From NCBI GenBank assembly GCA_964504445.1, contig CAZDEO010000018.1, positions 1 through 64,000 of the forward strand: DNA of 64,000 nt, read 5' to 3'. The notes under the pieces were generated by a model. That model did not search any database and was not told where the DNA came from. It was given only the letters and a program-made list of their open reading frames with translations. Of the stretch, positions 43,301 through 51,276 are shown piece by piece. Every line of letters begins with the position of its first letter. The first letter of the stretch is position 1. A program made the position numbers and the translations under genes. The stretch comes from JACSRF01 sp964504445 (lineage in GTDB: Bacteria; Chloroflexota; Anaerolineae; Promineifilales; Promineifilaceae).

Positions 43301-43491
43301 AGGCCACCCTGGCGCGGCAGTATGACGAGGCGCAAATTTCCGCCCTGCTGAACCGGCAGCTTTTGGTGACCTGGCAAATGGAGAAAAAACTGGATGAGAT
43401 TGGCAAATCGCTAAATTGGGCACGCACGCGCAAGCGGGTCTCCGAATTCCTCATTCATTACTATGATGGGCTGCTGGATGAGCAAGAGTAA
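40396..43491 (+). CDS. GH38 alpha-mannosidase, likely mannosylglycerate or mannoside hydrolase
   Basis: The 1031-residue protein opens with the zinc motif HNHWDREW (His12, Asp16) of GH38. It has a probable nucleophile Asp130 (GWLLDNFGQIAQAPQI), a further zinc His in LLLNHTHDDMCGC, and the large beta-rich C-terminal domains of class II alpha-mannosidases. A C-terminal coiled-coil extension (about residues 930-1030) is present. The closest functional idea is MngB, which releases mannose from 2-O-mannosylglycerate or its phosphate. Its position between mpgS (4-bp overlap) and mpgP suggests solute turnover. Cytoplasmic, no signal peptide. Confidence 0.9.
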   Translation: MTQPTTIHLLTHNHWDREWIFTAKYANRWLPTFFENLLARLEAEPDYRFVLDGQTLIIEDYLNQLPPDEAAARARDIRRFAQKGQLQIGPAYLQPDWSLVSGEALVRNLLIGDKMAQEYGPVMKAGWLLDNFGQIAQAPQIFRGFGIEGAFVWRGVPYPPEALKTEFWWEAPDGSRILGIYLLDSYRNAMVLGMTREIAEERILAHTKTLRRFASTPNVLLMNGYEQVPEPDDVLPILAEVNADIMPHMRAVQSTPPEYLTAVRQHQPDLPVLTGYFYSGRFAPVLKGVYSSRSYLNQQNNECQRELERWAEKFNAFAWAFGFDYPEERFEQAWKTLLLNHTHDDMCGCCIDPIAQDMQTRFAEVNRMARVLSSESLRAIVQAVDTTAVADAVTAVVIVNPSSNPRRDMVGVSMNIPEDIETFHIRDAQGHVIPYQLASRIGRKTDFYLWTTHLIPAVGYRTFYVVPGPADPPAHPQVRVSATERVMENEYLHVQINPNGTLTIREKIHNDVYENLGYFEDGGDGGDTYDYSYPQQDQVITSLHQKAKITLEERGPLLARFRIDLTLKLPRGLNAERTARSAKTRKVPITSFVEMTANVGHVEVTTVVNNRVKDHRLRVIFPSGIHTAVSHAGMPYDIAQFPIQETQENDVPPHMKELMLAGRYTAPVNTHPFQNFVALANDNSSLSIFSRGLSEYEVLPDQNSIALTLLRGVGWLARPDLLTREGDVGPHIFTPEAQCLGLQIFEYAIYPHGSNLAKANPHFEADRHVLKFRAVQTNAHPGQLADTFSFLTWEKEEVFGALKLTALKQSEDGRDLIIRFYNVLDRPVSSALRLGGSVLAAWRANLNEENQEPLSLADGLIPLQVRGREIVTVRARLKPVQVIEDFTRYPARVLPLLAPTPSIANGEPGKSPRLLTEDEVVAEEQRATQLGAALQAIRSEAYILQEQIDRRDSADVAQQALLHRLKGREATLARQYDEAQISALLNRQLLVTWQMEKKLDEIGKSLNWARTRKRVSEFLIHYYDGLLDEQE

Positions 43492-43492
43492 G

Positions 43493-43570
43493 GGAGCAGG
43501 GGAGCGGAGGAGCAAGGGAGTAGGGATGAATTACTGCTCTCTCATTGCTCCCTTGTTCCCCTGCTTGCCC
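43493..43570. repeat. Octad GGAG array with complementary pyrimidine arm
   Basis: Units GGAGCAGG, GGAGCGGA, GGAGCAAG, GGAGTAGG (43493-43524) are followed after a short spacer by TGCTCCCT, TGTTCCCC, TGCTTGCC-type units. The two arms can pair, giving a long imperfect hairpin between the alpha-mannosidase and mpgP. Confidence 0.85.
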
Positions 43571-43584
43571 AAAGGAACTGTCAC

Positions 43585-44388
43585 ATGAGCCAACTCGTGG
43601 TTTTCAGCGACATTGACGGCACGCTAATTGACTTTGCCACCTATTCCTGGGCGGAGTCGGCTACGGCCGTTACCCAACTCCTGGCCCGCCACATTCCCCT
43701 GGTACTCTGCTCCTCCAAAACCCGCGCCGAGCAGCAAGCCATTCGCCACGCCCTGGCCATTCCTGACCCCTTCATGGTGGAGAATGGCAGCGCCATCTTT
43801 GTGCCCGAAGGGTACTTTCCTAATCTGCGCGCGCCGGTGGTGGATGGCTGGCAGGTCATTGAGCTGGGGGTGAAGATGACGGCCGTGCGCCAGGCCCTGT
43901 CTGAAATTCGCCACAAAACCGGCCTGCATTTTCGCGGCTACGCCGATTTGAGCGTGGCGGAGGTGGCCCAGGTGACGGGGCTGGACGAGCTGGCTGCGGC
44001 GCGGGCGCAGCAGCGGGAGTACAGCGAAACCATTGTCACCCCGCTGGGCGCTGACGCTTTGGCGCTGCTGCGGCAGGAGCTGGCGGCGCGGGGGTTGGCT
44101 GTGGTCTCCGGTGGCAAATTCTACACGGTAACGGGGGCGGGCAGCGACAAGGGCACGGCCGTTGCCCAACTCACCGCCCTCTTTCGCCAAAAATATGGCC
44201 CAGTGATAACCATTGGCCTGGGGGACAGCGCCAATGATGCGCCCTTGTTAGCCGCCGTGGAACGGCCGTATCTGGTGCAAAAACCGGGCGGCGTTTGGCA
44301 AGAGATGCCTGACGTGGCCGTCAACCGCGTGGCGGCCGTGGGGCCGGTGGGCTGGCGGCAGGCCATTTTGGCGGAGATTAGAGACTGA
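43585..44388 (+). CDS. mpgP: Mannosyl-3-phosphoglycerate phosphatase
   Basis: The 267-residue HAD-superfamily (Cof/MPGP) enzyme has catalytic motif I FSDIDGTLID, motif II LVLCSSKTR, and motifs III/IV GGKFYTVTG with K in GSDKG and GLGDSANDAPLL. It dephosphorylates mannosyl-3-phosphoglycerate to mannosylglycerate. AAAGGA lies upstream of the ATG. Its stop codon is within a heptamer array. With mpgS it completes the pathway. Confidence 0.93.
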   Translation: MSQLVVFSDIDGTLIDFATYSWAESATAVTQLLARHIPLVLCSSKTRAEQQAIRHALAIPDPFMVENGSAIFVPEGYFPNLRAPVVDGWQVIELGVKMTAVRQALSEIRHKTGLHFRGYADLSVAEVAQVTGLDELAAARAQQREYSETIVTPLGADALALLRQELAARGLAVVSGGKFYTVTGAGSDKGTAVAQLTALFRQKYGPVITIGLGDSANDAPLLAAVERPYLVQKPGGVWQEMPDVAVNRVAAVGPVGWRQAILAEIRD

Positions 44389-44475
44389 AGACTGAAGACT
44401 GGAGATTGGAGACTGGAGGAAAAGCAATCTCCACTCTTTTCTTCAACCATCAATCGTCAATCGCCAATCGTCAGC
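44383..44475. repeat. Two heptamer arrays over and after the mpgP stop
   Basis: The first array is GACTGAA, GACTGAA, GACTGGA, GATTGGA, GACTGGA (44383-44417) and includes the stop TGA. The second is CATCAAT, CGTCAAT, CGCCAAT, CGTCAGC (44448-44475). Both lie in the gap before the convergent RNase PH gene. Confidence 0.95.
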
Positions 44476-44513
44476 TGCGAAATCCAGCAATTCTCCTCTG
44501 CTTCCCTGCTCCC

Positions 44514-45236
44514 TTACATCCACCCCAGCGCGGCCAACTGCGCCTCAGCCAGTTGAGCAATGCCCGCAGTCGCCAGATCCAGCAAGGCGTCTAGCTGGGC
44601 GCGGGGGAAGGGGGCTTTTTCGGCCGTGCCCTGCACCTCGATGAGGTCGCCTGCGCCCGTCATGACCACATTGAAGTCCACCTCGGCAGCCACGTCCTCC
44701 TCGTAGGCCAGGTCCAAAAGCGGTTTGCTGCCCACAATGCCCACGCTGATGGCGGCAATCTGGTGGGTGAAGACGCTTGCGGGGATTTCTCCGGCGGCGA
44801 TGAGGGGGCGTAGGGCGAGCTGGGTGGCGACCCAGCCGCCGCAGATGGCGGCGGTGCGTGTGCCGCCATCTGCTTGCAGCACGTCGCAATCTATGATGAG
44901 TTGCCGCTCGCCTAAGGCTTCCAGGTCTACAGCCATGCGCAGGCTGCGCCCAATGAGCCGCGAGATTTCTTGGGTGCGCCCTTTGGGCCAGCGCTGCTCG
45001 CGCTGGGTGCGGCGGTGGGTGCTGCGGGGCAGCATGGCGTATTCGGCCGTCAGCCAGCCGTGGGTTTTGCTGGAATAGCGCAGCCAGTTGGGCAGGCTGT
45101 TGTCCAGGGTGGCGTTGCACAAGACGTGGGTGTTGCCAAATTGGGCGAGGACGGAGCCTTCGGCCCATTGGGTGTAGCCAAGTTGGAAGGCGATGGGGCG
45201 CAATTGGTGGGGGGAACGGCCGTCTGGTCTATTCAT
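44514..45236 (-). CDS. rph: Ribonuclease PH
   Basis: The 240-residue protein matches RNase PH throughout: RSPHQLRPIAFQLGYTQWAEGS, VLCNATLD, AEYAMLPRSTHRR, RLIGRSLRMAVDL, DCDVLQADGGTRTAAICGG and DLIEVQGTAEKAPF. It removes nucleotides from tRNA 3' ends using phosphate. ATG 45236 (MNRPDGRS) fits the family; an in-frame start 75 bp upstream adds an atypical leader. The gene is convergent with mpgP. Confidence 0.95.
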   Translation of the reverse strand: MNRPDGRSPHQLRPIAFQLGYTQWAEGSVLAQFGNTHVLCNATLDNSLPNWLRYSSKTHGWLTAEYAMLPRSTHRRTQREQRWPKGRTQEISRLIGRSLRMAVDLEALGERQLIIDCDVLQADGGTRTAAICGGWVATQLALRPLIAAGEIPASVFTHQIAAISVGIVGSKPLLDLAYEEDVAAEVDFNVVMTGAGDLIEVQGTAEKAPFPRAQLDALLDLATAGIAQLAEAQLAALGWM

Positions 45237-45343
45237 GATGCCTCCGAATGGTGAAAGATGGGGGCATTGTAACAGATGTGGCGCATGGGGGGTAACGGCC
45301 GTTCCCGTCACATTCTCGGAAACGGCCGTTTCTCATCCCCAGA

Positions 45344-48300
45344 TTACTCCCCCATCACCATCAACTCACTGCTGGCCGAACGGCCCCACACCGCCAGGTC
45401 ATACATGGCGTACACCTCCGCGGGCAGGGCGGCAAACGCCCCGGCATGGGTGGCGCGGGCCATGTAGGTGAAGGTGCGCGTGCCCCGGCCAAACTCGGTG
45501 ATGAAGAAGCTCACCCGATCGCCGCGCACTTCTTTGTAGTTGTAGCCATACTCCTGCCAGTAATAGCGGGGGTCTTCCCACTCATTTGCCAGAGCCGCAT
45601 GGCTGGTGTTGTTCAGGCGCTCGTTGAGCGCTTCCAAACCACCGGGCAGGCTGTCTTCCACGATGACGTAGGTAGCATCCTGGGGCATGGTCACCGTTAG
45701 CCTCACCTGCACCAACTGCCCCGGCTGGGCTTCTTCCAGGGGGTCGCCGTTGGGCAGCGTGTATGCGCGGCTGACCTCTACCACCCCGGCGGCGGCAATT
45801 TCGGCCTGTTCCAGGTACACACGGCCGTTTACCACGTAATACAGCTGCCCCCCACCGCTTTGGGTAATGCGCAGCGCGTTGGTTCCGCTGCGCATCTGCG
45901 CCGCTGGAATTTCTAAGCTGACGGCGGGTTCGCCGCGCCCCAGGCTGCCGCTGGCGACGGTCTCGCCATTGAGCACAACGGCGTACTGGGTGGCGGTGGC
46001 GCTTTCGCTAAAGCTGGCCGCCAGCAGGTGGTCGGTGAGGCCGATGATGGCGTAGGCGGTTTCGTTGGTGGTGCCCCAGCCATGCTGCTTGCGCTGGCTC
46101 ATCAGGTAGCGCACCATGCCCCCTTCTAGCGCGCTGCCGGGCTGAATTTGGACGAAGGCGCTGAGGGCCAGGGCGGTGCTGCGCGTGGCGGAGGACATAG
46201 TTTTTTGGTGGTAGTAGCCATCGTAATTGTCGCCGCTCCAGTAGACGAGGCCGGTTTCCGTGGCAACGGCCGTTTCTGCCAACAAATCCAGCGCGTCCAG
46301 CGCCCCATCCCGTTCCCCAGCCACGTGCAAAGCGAGGGCCAGCCCCGCCTGGCTAAAGGTGTCCAGGTCTGCGGCTTGCGCCAGCAGCGCCAGCGCCGCC
46401 TCCCCGTTGGGCTGCCCGGCGACGGCCATGCTGTAGAGGGCGTATGCCTGGGTGCGCGGGTCCATGCTGCTCAGGTTCTCATTCAGCCAGGCCACGCCGC
46501 GGTCAATGACGCCCTGGTCTACCTCGTAGCCCGCTTCGCGCACGGTTGCCAGGCCAAAGATGACCCACGCCGTCTGGTAATCGTCGGTGGCGTCGTCGTA
46601 CCACCAGCCCCAGCCGCCGTCGTTGTGCTGGTAGCCGTACAGCCGCTGCACGCTGGCGTTGATTTTGGCGGGTAAGTCGGCTTGCAGGGTGGGGTTGCTG
46701 ACGCCTAGCTGGTTGAAGGCGCGGCCCACCACGGCGTTGGGCAGGGCGCGGCTCATGGTTTGCTCTACGCAGCCGTAGGGGAAGCCGGTGAGGTATTCCA
46801 GCCCTTCGAGCAGGGTTCCGGCAATGGAGCGGGCCAGCTCGACGCGCACGCTGCTGAGGGGCAGCGCCCCGGCGGGCATGTCAACCGTGGTTGCCAGTTC
46901 GCCGCTAAATTGGCCTACCTGGGTGGTGACGTCGGGCACGGCTAACGGCCGTATCTCCAGCGGCAGCAGCACGGCATCCACAACCTCGTCGCCTAGGCGG
47001 GCGGTCAGGGTGATGGGGGTGTTTCCGGCGGCAACGGCCGTTGCCCCCCAGCCCACCACGCGCACACCCCCGGCAGGAATGGTGATAGAGGTTTGTGGTG
47101 AACGGTGAATGGTGAATTGTGAAGGGCCAACGCCAAGTTCGACAGCGATAGTTTGCGTGCGCTCGGTGTAGTTATGCACCAGAGCGGTAAGCTGCATCTC
47201 ATCGCCAGCAGTGAGGATGCGCGGCAAAATGGGGCGCACCACCACGTCCTGGCGCACGGTAATGTTGCTGAAGGTCTCGCCTACCTGGGTGTCGGCGGTG
47301 GCTGCCTTGGCCGTCAGCCGCCAGCTTGTCAGGCTGTCTGGCAGCGTTATGGTGACGGTGGCCTCGCCGTTGAAGTTGGTTTGCAGCGTGGGGAACCAGA
47401 CGGCCGTGTCCGGGAAATCGGCGCGGGGGTTCCCGGCCAAATCGCCACCGCCACCGCCGCCGCCCATGCCGCCGCCCAGGTAGCGCGACAGGGCCAGGGC
47501 GTCGTAGGTACGCACAATGTTGCCCCGTTCAAAGTAAAAGGCGTCAAAAATGGGGCCAGATTTGTCGTCGCTGAGGCTGAAAATCGCCTCATCCACCATC
47601 GCCAGCGACAGTTCGGCGGCCACAGGCACGCCATCCTGATTGGTGACGCGCACGGTGAAGGTTGCTTCCTCGCGGGGGGCGTACACGTCTTTGTCCGGGG
47701 TAATGGTGAGCAGCAGGGTTTTGTCCGTCACCGGTACGGAGAGGTTGACGCTGGCAACGTGCAGCTTGCTGTCAGGCAGACTGGTGTCGGTGTACTCCTC
47801 AATGATGCCCTCTTGTGGCTCCCAGGCGTTGATGGTGATATGAATGTTGGGGCGGTCGTCGGGCTGAATGGCGACGTTGAGCAGGGTGACGGGGGCGGTG
47901 AGCTGCACCAGCTCTTCGCGGCGGGTGGTGCCGCGCTCAAAGGTGAGCAGGGCGGGGCCGCTGAAGCTGGACTGCACCAAAAGCTGGGCGGTGTCGCCGG
48001 GGGCGTAGCTGTCGCGGTCGGCGCTGATGGTCAGGGCGTCGTCGTTGCCGTACCAGCTTGTCCAGCCGTCGCGGAAGGCGTAGACGTAGGTGCTGTAGCT
48101 GACGGCGTTGCCCAGGCGGTCGCTCATTTGCACGCGCATCTGGTAGAAGCCGGGTTCTTCGACGGTGAAGGAGAGGGTGGCTGTGCCATCGGTACCGGTG
48201 GTGAGGGGTTGGCGCTGGACGATGGTTTCGTAGCCGTAGCTGCCGCTGCTCCAGCGGCGCAGGGTGAGGGTGAGGTCACGGCCGTTGACCGGTTCCCCTG

Positions 48301-51070
48301 CTATGGTTTTGACGGTGGCGACGATGGGGAAGCTGGCTCCTGGCTCGTGGAAGTAACCGTTGGTGTCCAGGGTGACAATTTCGGCGGCATTGTAGACGCG
48401 CACCAGCTTGAAGCCGCTGACGGTCTGGTGGCTGCCGTCGTCGGTGGTGGCTTCCAGCGCCCAAATGCTTTCGGTGACGCTGCTGCGCCAATCTACGCGG
48501 TTGTTGCTGTAGCTATCTCCCTGGGCGGGGGTGGTGAGGGTGATACGGCCGTTTTCGTCGGTGCGGCGGGTTTGTGCGGGCTGGTAGCTTTGGTACCAGA
48601 TGTACTCTGGCGTTGCGTCGCTTTCACTCCAGCCATAGGCGTAGTTTTCCGTCAAAAAGTAGAGGTTTAGCGCCGTCTGCGCGTCAGCCACCGGCTCGCC
48701 AAAGAAGTATTCCGCTTGCACATCCACCGCGATGGTTTCGCCGGTGACGTACACATCTTTGTCGGTGGTCACGGTGACGGCGTAGTCGGGCTTGCGGTAA
48801 TCTTCTACCTGAAAGCTCTGGCGGTGGCTTTCGCCATCCAGCACAAGCTCGATGGCGTAATTGCCCAGCATGGCCCCTTCGGCCACCTGGAATTCGCCGT
48901 TGACGGTGCCGTAATTGTTGGTTGTCAGTTCAATGGTTTGCACCACATTGTTGCGGGCGTCGCGCAGGCGGGCGGACACGGCCGTGCCCTGGGGCAGCAT
49001 GTCCAAAACCGCGTCATCGTCGCGGCGCACAATGGCCTTGAAGTACACTGTTTGGCCGGGGCGGTAAATGGGGCGGTCGGTGTAGACGTAGGCGGCGTAA
49101 TCCAGGGCGGCGGGGGCGGTGCGCCACCAGCCCCACCAATTGACACCGGTGCGCCATTCGTTGCTCAGGCCGCTGGCGGTGACGTCGCTGCCGCTGCGGG
49201 CAATGACAATAAGCGGCTGCGGGTCGCGGGTGACGTTGGTGCGGAAAACGCCGCTGGCGTTAGCCAACCCGCTGGCAACCAGTTCGCCATCGCGGGCGTA
49301 AACGGCCACGTCTATGCCGGAGACTGGCGTGCCGTCGAAATCTGTGACCCAGGCCACCAACCGCCCTTCGGCCTGCTTGACCATGACGGTGTGGGCGGTG
49401 AGGATGAGGATAAGCTGGTCGTTGACGTGCCCTTTGGTTAGGTTGAGCAGGTAAAGGCCGGGGGGCACGTCGTCGGGGATGAAGGTTTCTTGGATGGCGG
49501 CGTAGCGGGCGGGGGAGCGAGTGATCTCATCTTGCCAGCTACGCACCAGGGTGGTGCCCACGGTGCTGATGGGGGGGGATTGGTTGTTCCAGGAGCCGCC
49601 GCGGAAGCCGGAGCTGTAGCGGTCGAGGAATTGGGTTAAGCTCATCTGGTAGAGGTCGAAGGTGACGGTTACGCCGAGGTTGCCGTAGCCGGTGTATTGC
49701 ACAGCGCGACGGCCGTTGGCGTCTACCACCTGGGCATTGGGGCCATAGCCAAAGTCGGCCGTGTCTGGCAGCGCGCCGGTGGTAAAGGTGAAGCTATATG
49801 GCTCATTGAGAATGGCTTCCCCTTCTGCGCCGCGAGCCGTTGGGGCGATGGTGACGGCATAGGTGGCATATTCGGCGAATTGCCCATCATCCGGGGTGAA
49901 GATGAGGGTGGTCTCATCCCAGGTGATGGCGCCGGGAAGGGTGGGGGTGATGACGAAGGCGGCGGCGGTGGCGGCTTCGTCCATCAACCGGTCGAACTGC
50001 ACGGAGATGGGGTCGAAGGGGTTGACGCTGTTCCCCTGGGGGCGGGTGGAGAGGATGGGCGGCGGGGTGACAAAGTCGAAGGGGGTGAAGGGGGTTATCG
50101 GGTCGCCGTTGGCGTCTTGAATGGGGCCGTTGAGGGCTACCAGGTAGCGGGTATCGGCGGGCAGCCGCGTGGCGGGGGTGAAGGTGCAGGTGGTGTAGTC
50201 GTCGTTCCAGGTGAGGTCGCCTACCAGGGGGGTGTTGTTGTCGTCGTGGATGGTGAGGGCCTGGGCGACGCTGTCGGGGTCCATTTTGTAGTTGAAGTGC
50301 AGGGTGATGGGGTTGTTGGGGCTGCTGGCGCGGGGTACGGCCGTGCTGCTGAGCAGGGGTTTGGGCTGGTGGTTCCAGGTAATGGGGGAGGTGGAGAGGG
50401 GGGTTCCGACCTGGTCAACGGCCGTTTCCCCCAGCCGAAAGCGGTAAGTCTCCCCCGGTTGTAACGCTTCTTGGGCGGCAATGAGCAGGGTGTTTTCTTC
50501 CCAGGCCAGGGTGTGGGCAAAATTGGGCGTTATGGTGAGAGCGGCGGCGACGCTTTCCCGGTTCATGGCTTGGTTGAAGGTAAGCTGAATGGTGGGACGG
50601 CGGTCGTCTAGGGCGACGCCGTTGGGGTTGCGGCTGAGCAGCCGGGGTGTGCCCAGGGTGGTGATTTCCCATTGGGTGGGGTTGGCGAGGGGTTGGCCGG
50701 AAACGGCCGTCAGCTCATCTGGCAGCGTGAGGGTGTAGGCGCGCTGGGGACGCAGCCCGGTTTGCGGCGTAAAGGTGAGGGTGGTGCGGTCGTCGCTCCA
50801 GGTGAAACGGCCGTTGGCCGGGGGGTCAATAAGCAGGGGTATGGAGACGCTGAGAATGTCTACCGGTTGGTTAAAGGTAATATGCAGGGGGGCTTGCGGC
50901 GGGTGGCCGCCCAGGCTGGCGTCTTGGGCCAGTTCTGCGGTCAGAGGGTAGGTATGGACCACGGGCTGGGCTGTGGGCGTGAGGGTGGGGGGAGCAAGTT
51001 GGGTCTCCTCCTGGCAGGCGGGTAGGAGAAGGAGAAAGATTAGGAAGAGAAGGTAAAAAGAGCGCTTCAT
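45344..51070 (-). CDS. Alpha-2-macroglobulin-family lipoprotein
   Basis: The 1908-residue protein has a lipoprotein signal (LLLPACQEE). Several bacterial-Ig-like beta domains come first (about residues 35-450; ITFNQPVDILSVSI, LTFNQAMNRESV, VQFDRLMDEAAT are repeated related units), followed by MG domains (IYRPGQTVYFKAIVRR), a bait-like region with a Gly-rich stretch and the A2M domain. The thioester motif is GCVEQ (Cys1434). Then come the alpha-alpha toroid (NDGGWGWWYDD) and the receptor-like domain. Such proteins trap attacking proteases in the envelope. No penicillin-binding protein 1C partner lies next to it. AGGAGG precedes the ATG at 51070. Confidence 0.94.
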   Translation of the reverse strand: MKRSFYLLFLIFLLLLPACQEETQLAPPTLTPTAQPVVHTYPLTAELAQDASLGGHPPQAPLHITFNQPVDILSVSIPLLIDPPANGRFTWSDDRTTLTFTPQTGLRPQRAYTLTLPDELTAVSGQPLANPTQWEITTLGTPRLLSRNPNGVALDDRRPTIQLTFNQAMNRESVAAALTITPNFAHTLAWEENTLLIAAQEALQPGETYRFRLGETAVDQVGTPLSTSPITWNHQPKPLLSSTAVPRASSPNNPITLHFNYKMDPDSVAQALTIHDDNNTPLVGDLTWNDDYTTCTFTPATRLPADTRYLVALNGPIQDANGDPITPFTPFDFVTPPPILSTRPQGNSVNPFDPISVQFDRLMDEAATAAAFVITPTLPGAITWDETTLIFTPDDGQFAEYATYAVTIAPTARGAEGEAILNEPYSFTFTTGALPDTADFGYGPNAQVVDANGRRAVQYTGYGNLGVTVTFDLYQMSLTQFLDRYSSGFRGGSWNNQSPPISTVGTTLVRSWQDEITRSPARYAAIQETFIPDDVPPGLYLLNLTKGHVNDQLILILTAHTVMVKQAEGRLVAWVTDFDGTPVSGIDVAVYARDGELVASGLANASGVFRTNVTRDPQPLIVIARSGSDVTASGLSNEWRTGVNWWGWWRTAPAALDYAAYVYTDRPIYRPGQTVYFKAIVRRDDDAVLDMLPQGTAVSARLRDARNNVVQTIELTTNNYGTVNGEFQVAEGAMLGNYAIELVLDGESHRQSFQVEDYRKPDYAVTVTTDKDVYVTGETIAVDVQAEYFFGEPVADAQTALNLYFLTENYAYGWSESDATPEYIWYQSYQPAQTRRTDENGRITLTTPAQGDSYSNNRVDWRSSVTESIWALEATTDDGSHQTVSGFKLVRVYNAAEIVTLDTNGYFHEPGASFPIVATVKTIAGEPVNGRDLTLTLRRWSSGSYGYETIVQRQPLTTGTDGTATLSFTVEEPGFYQMRVQMSDRLGNAVSYSTYVYAFRDGWTSWYGNDDALTISADRDSYAPGDTAQLLVQSSFSGPALLTFERGTTRREELVQLTAPVTLLNVAIQPDDRPNIHITINAWEPQEGIIEEYTDTSLPDSKLHVASVNLSVPVTDKTLLLTITPDKDVYAPREEATFTVRVTNQDGVPVAAELSLAMVDEAIFSLSDDKSGPIFDAFYFERGNIVRTYDALALSRYLGGGMGGGGGGGDLAGNPRADFPDTAVWFPTLQTNFNGEATVTITLPDSLTSWRLTAKAATADTQVGETFSNITVRQDVVVRPILPRILTAGDEMQLTALVHNYTERTQTIAVELGVGPSQFTIHRSPQTSITIPAGGVRVVGWGATAVAAGNTPITLTARLGDEVVDAVLLPLEIRPLAVPDVTTQVGQFSGELATTVDMPAGALPLSSVRVELARSIAGTLLEGLEYLTGFPYGCVEQTMSRALPNAVVGRAFNQLGVSNPTLQADLPAKINASVQRLYGYQHNDGGWGWWYDDATDDYQTAWVIFGLATVREAGYEVDQGVIDRGVAWLNENLSSMDPRTQAYALYSMAVAGQPNGEAALALLAQAADLDTFSQAGLALALHVAGERDGALDALDLLAETAVATETGLVYWSGDNYDGYYHQKTMSSATRSTALALSAFVQIQPGSALEGGMVRYLMSQRKQHGWGTTNETAYAIIGLTDHLLAASFSESATATQYAVVLNGETVASGSLGRGEPAVSLEIPAAQMRSGTNALRITQSGGGQLYYVVNGRVYLEQAEIAAAGVVEVSRAYTLPNGDPLEEAQPGQLVQVRLTVTMPQDATYVIVEDSLPGGLEALNERLNNTSHAALANEWEDPRYYWQEYGYNYKEVRGDRVSFFITEFGRGTRTFTYMARATHAGAFAALPAEVYAMYDLAVWGRSASSELMVMGE
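47097..47124. repeat. Heptamer array inside the macroglobulin gene
   Basis: Four units, GGTGAAC, GGTGAAT, GGTGAAT, TGTGAAG, run in perfect 7-bp register. They encode (minus strand) the stretch SQFTIHRSP within a linker between beta domains. Confidence 0.92.
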
Positions 51071-51231
51071 GGTGGGCCTCCTGAGCAACAAAAAGTGAGT
51101 TACTCACAACAATATACGATTACTGACATCGTAGAGTATAGCATCCACGAGGGGGAGGCTGGTTGACGGTAGGGCGTTGGTTGGGGTACGGCCGTCCTAT
51201 GCTAGAGCATGATAGGCCTTAGAGGTGTTAG

Positions 51232-51268
51232 AGGTGCGGCGCACTTGCTAAAAAAGTGCGTCGCACCT
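51232..51268. repeat. 15-bp near-perfect inverted repeat
   Basis: AGGTGCGGCGCACTT (51232-51246) pairs with AAGTGCGTCGCACCT (51254-51268), with only one G:T wobble position, around a 7-nt loop. It is 9 bp past the stop of the minus-strand flavoprotein gene; there is no good T-run, so it may be a REP-like element rather than a terminator. Confidence 0.8.
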
Positions 51269-51276
51269 GGAGGGGG

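Noticed and set aside
45234..45343. A small gene between rph and the macroglobulin gene
   Set aside because: Only two ACGGCCGT copies and short fragments are present; no start with a ribosome binding site or recognisable product.
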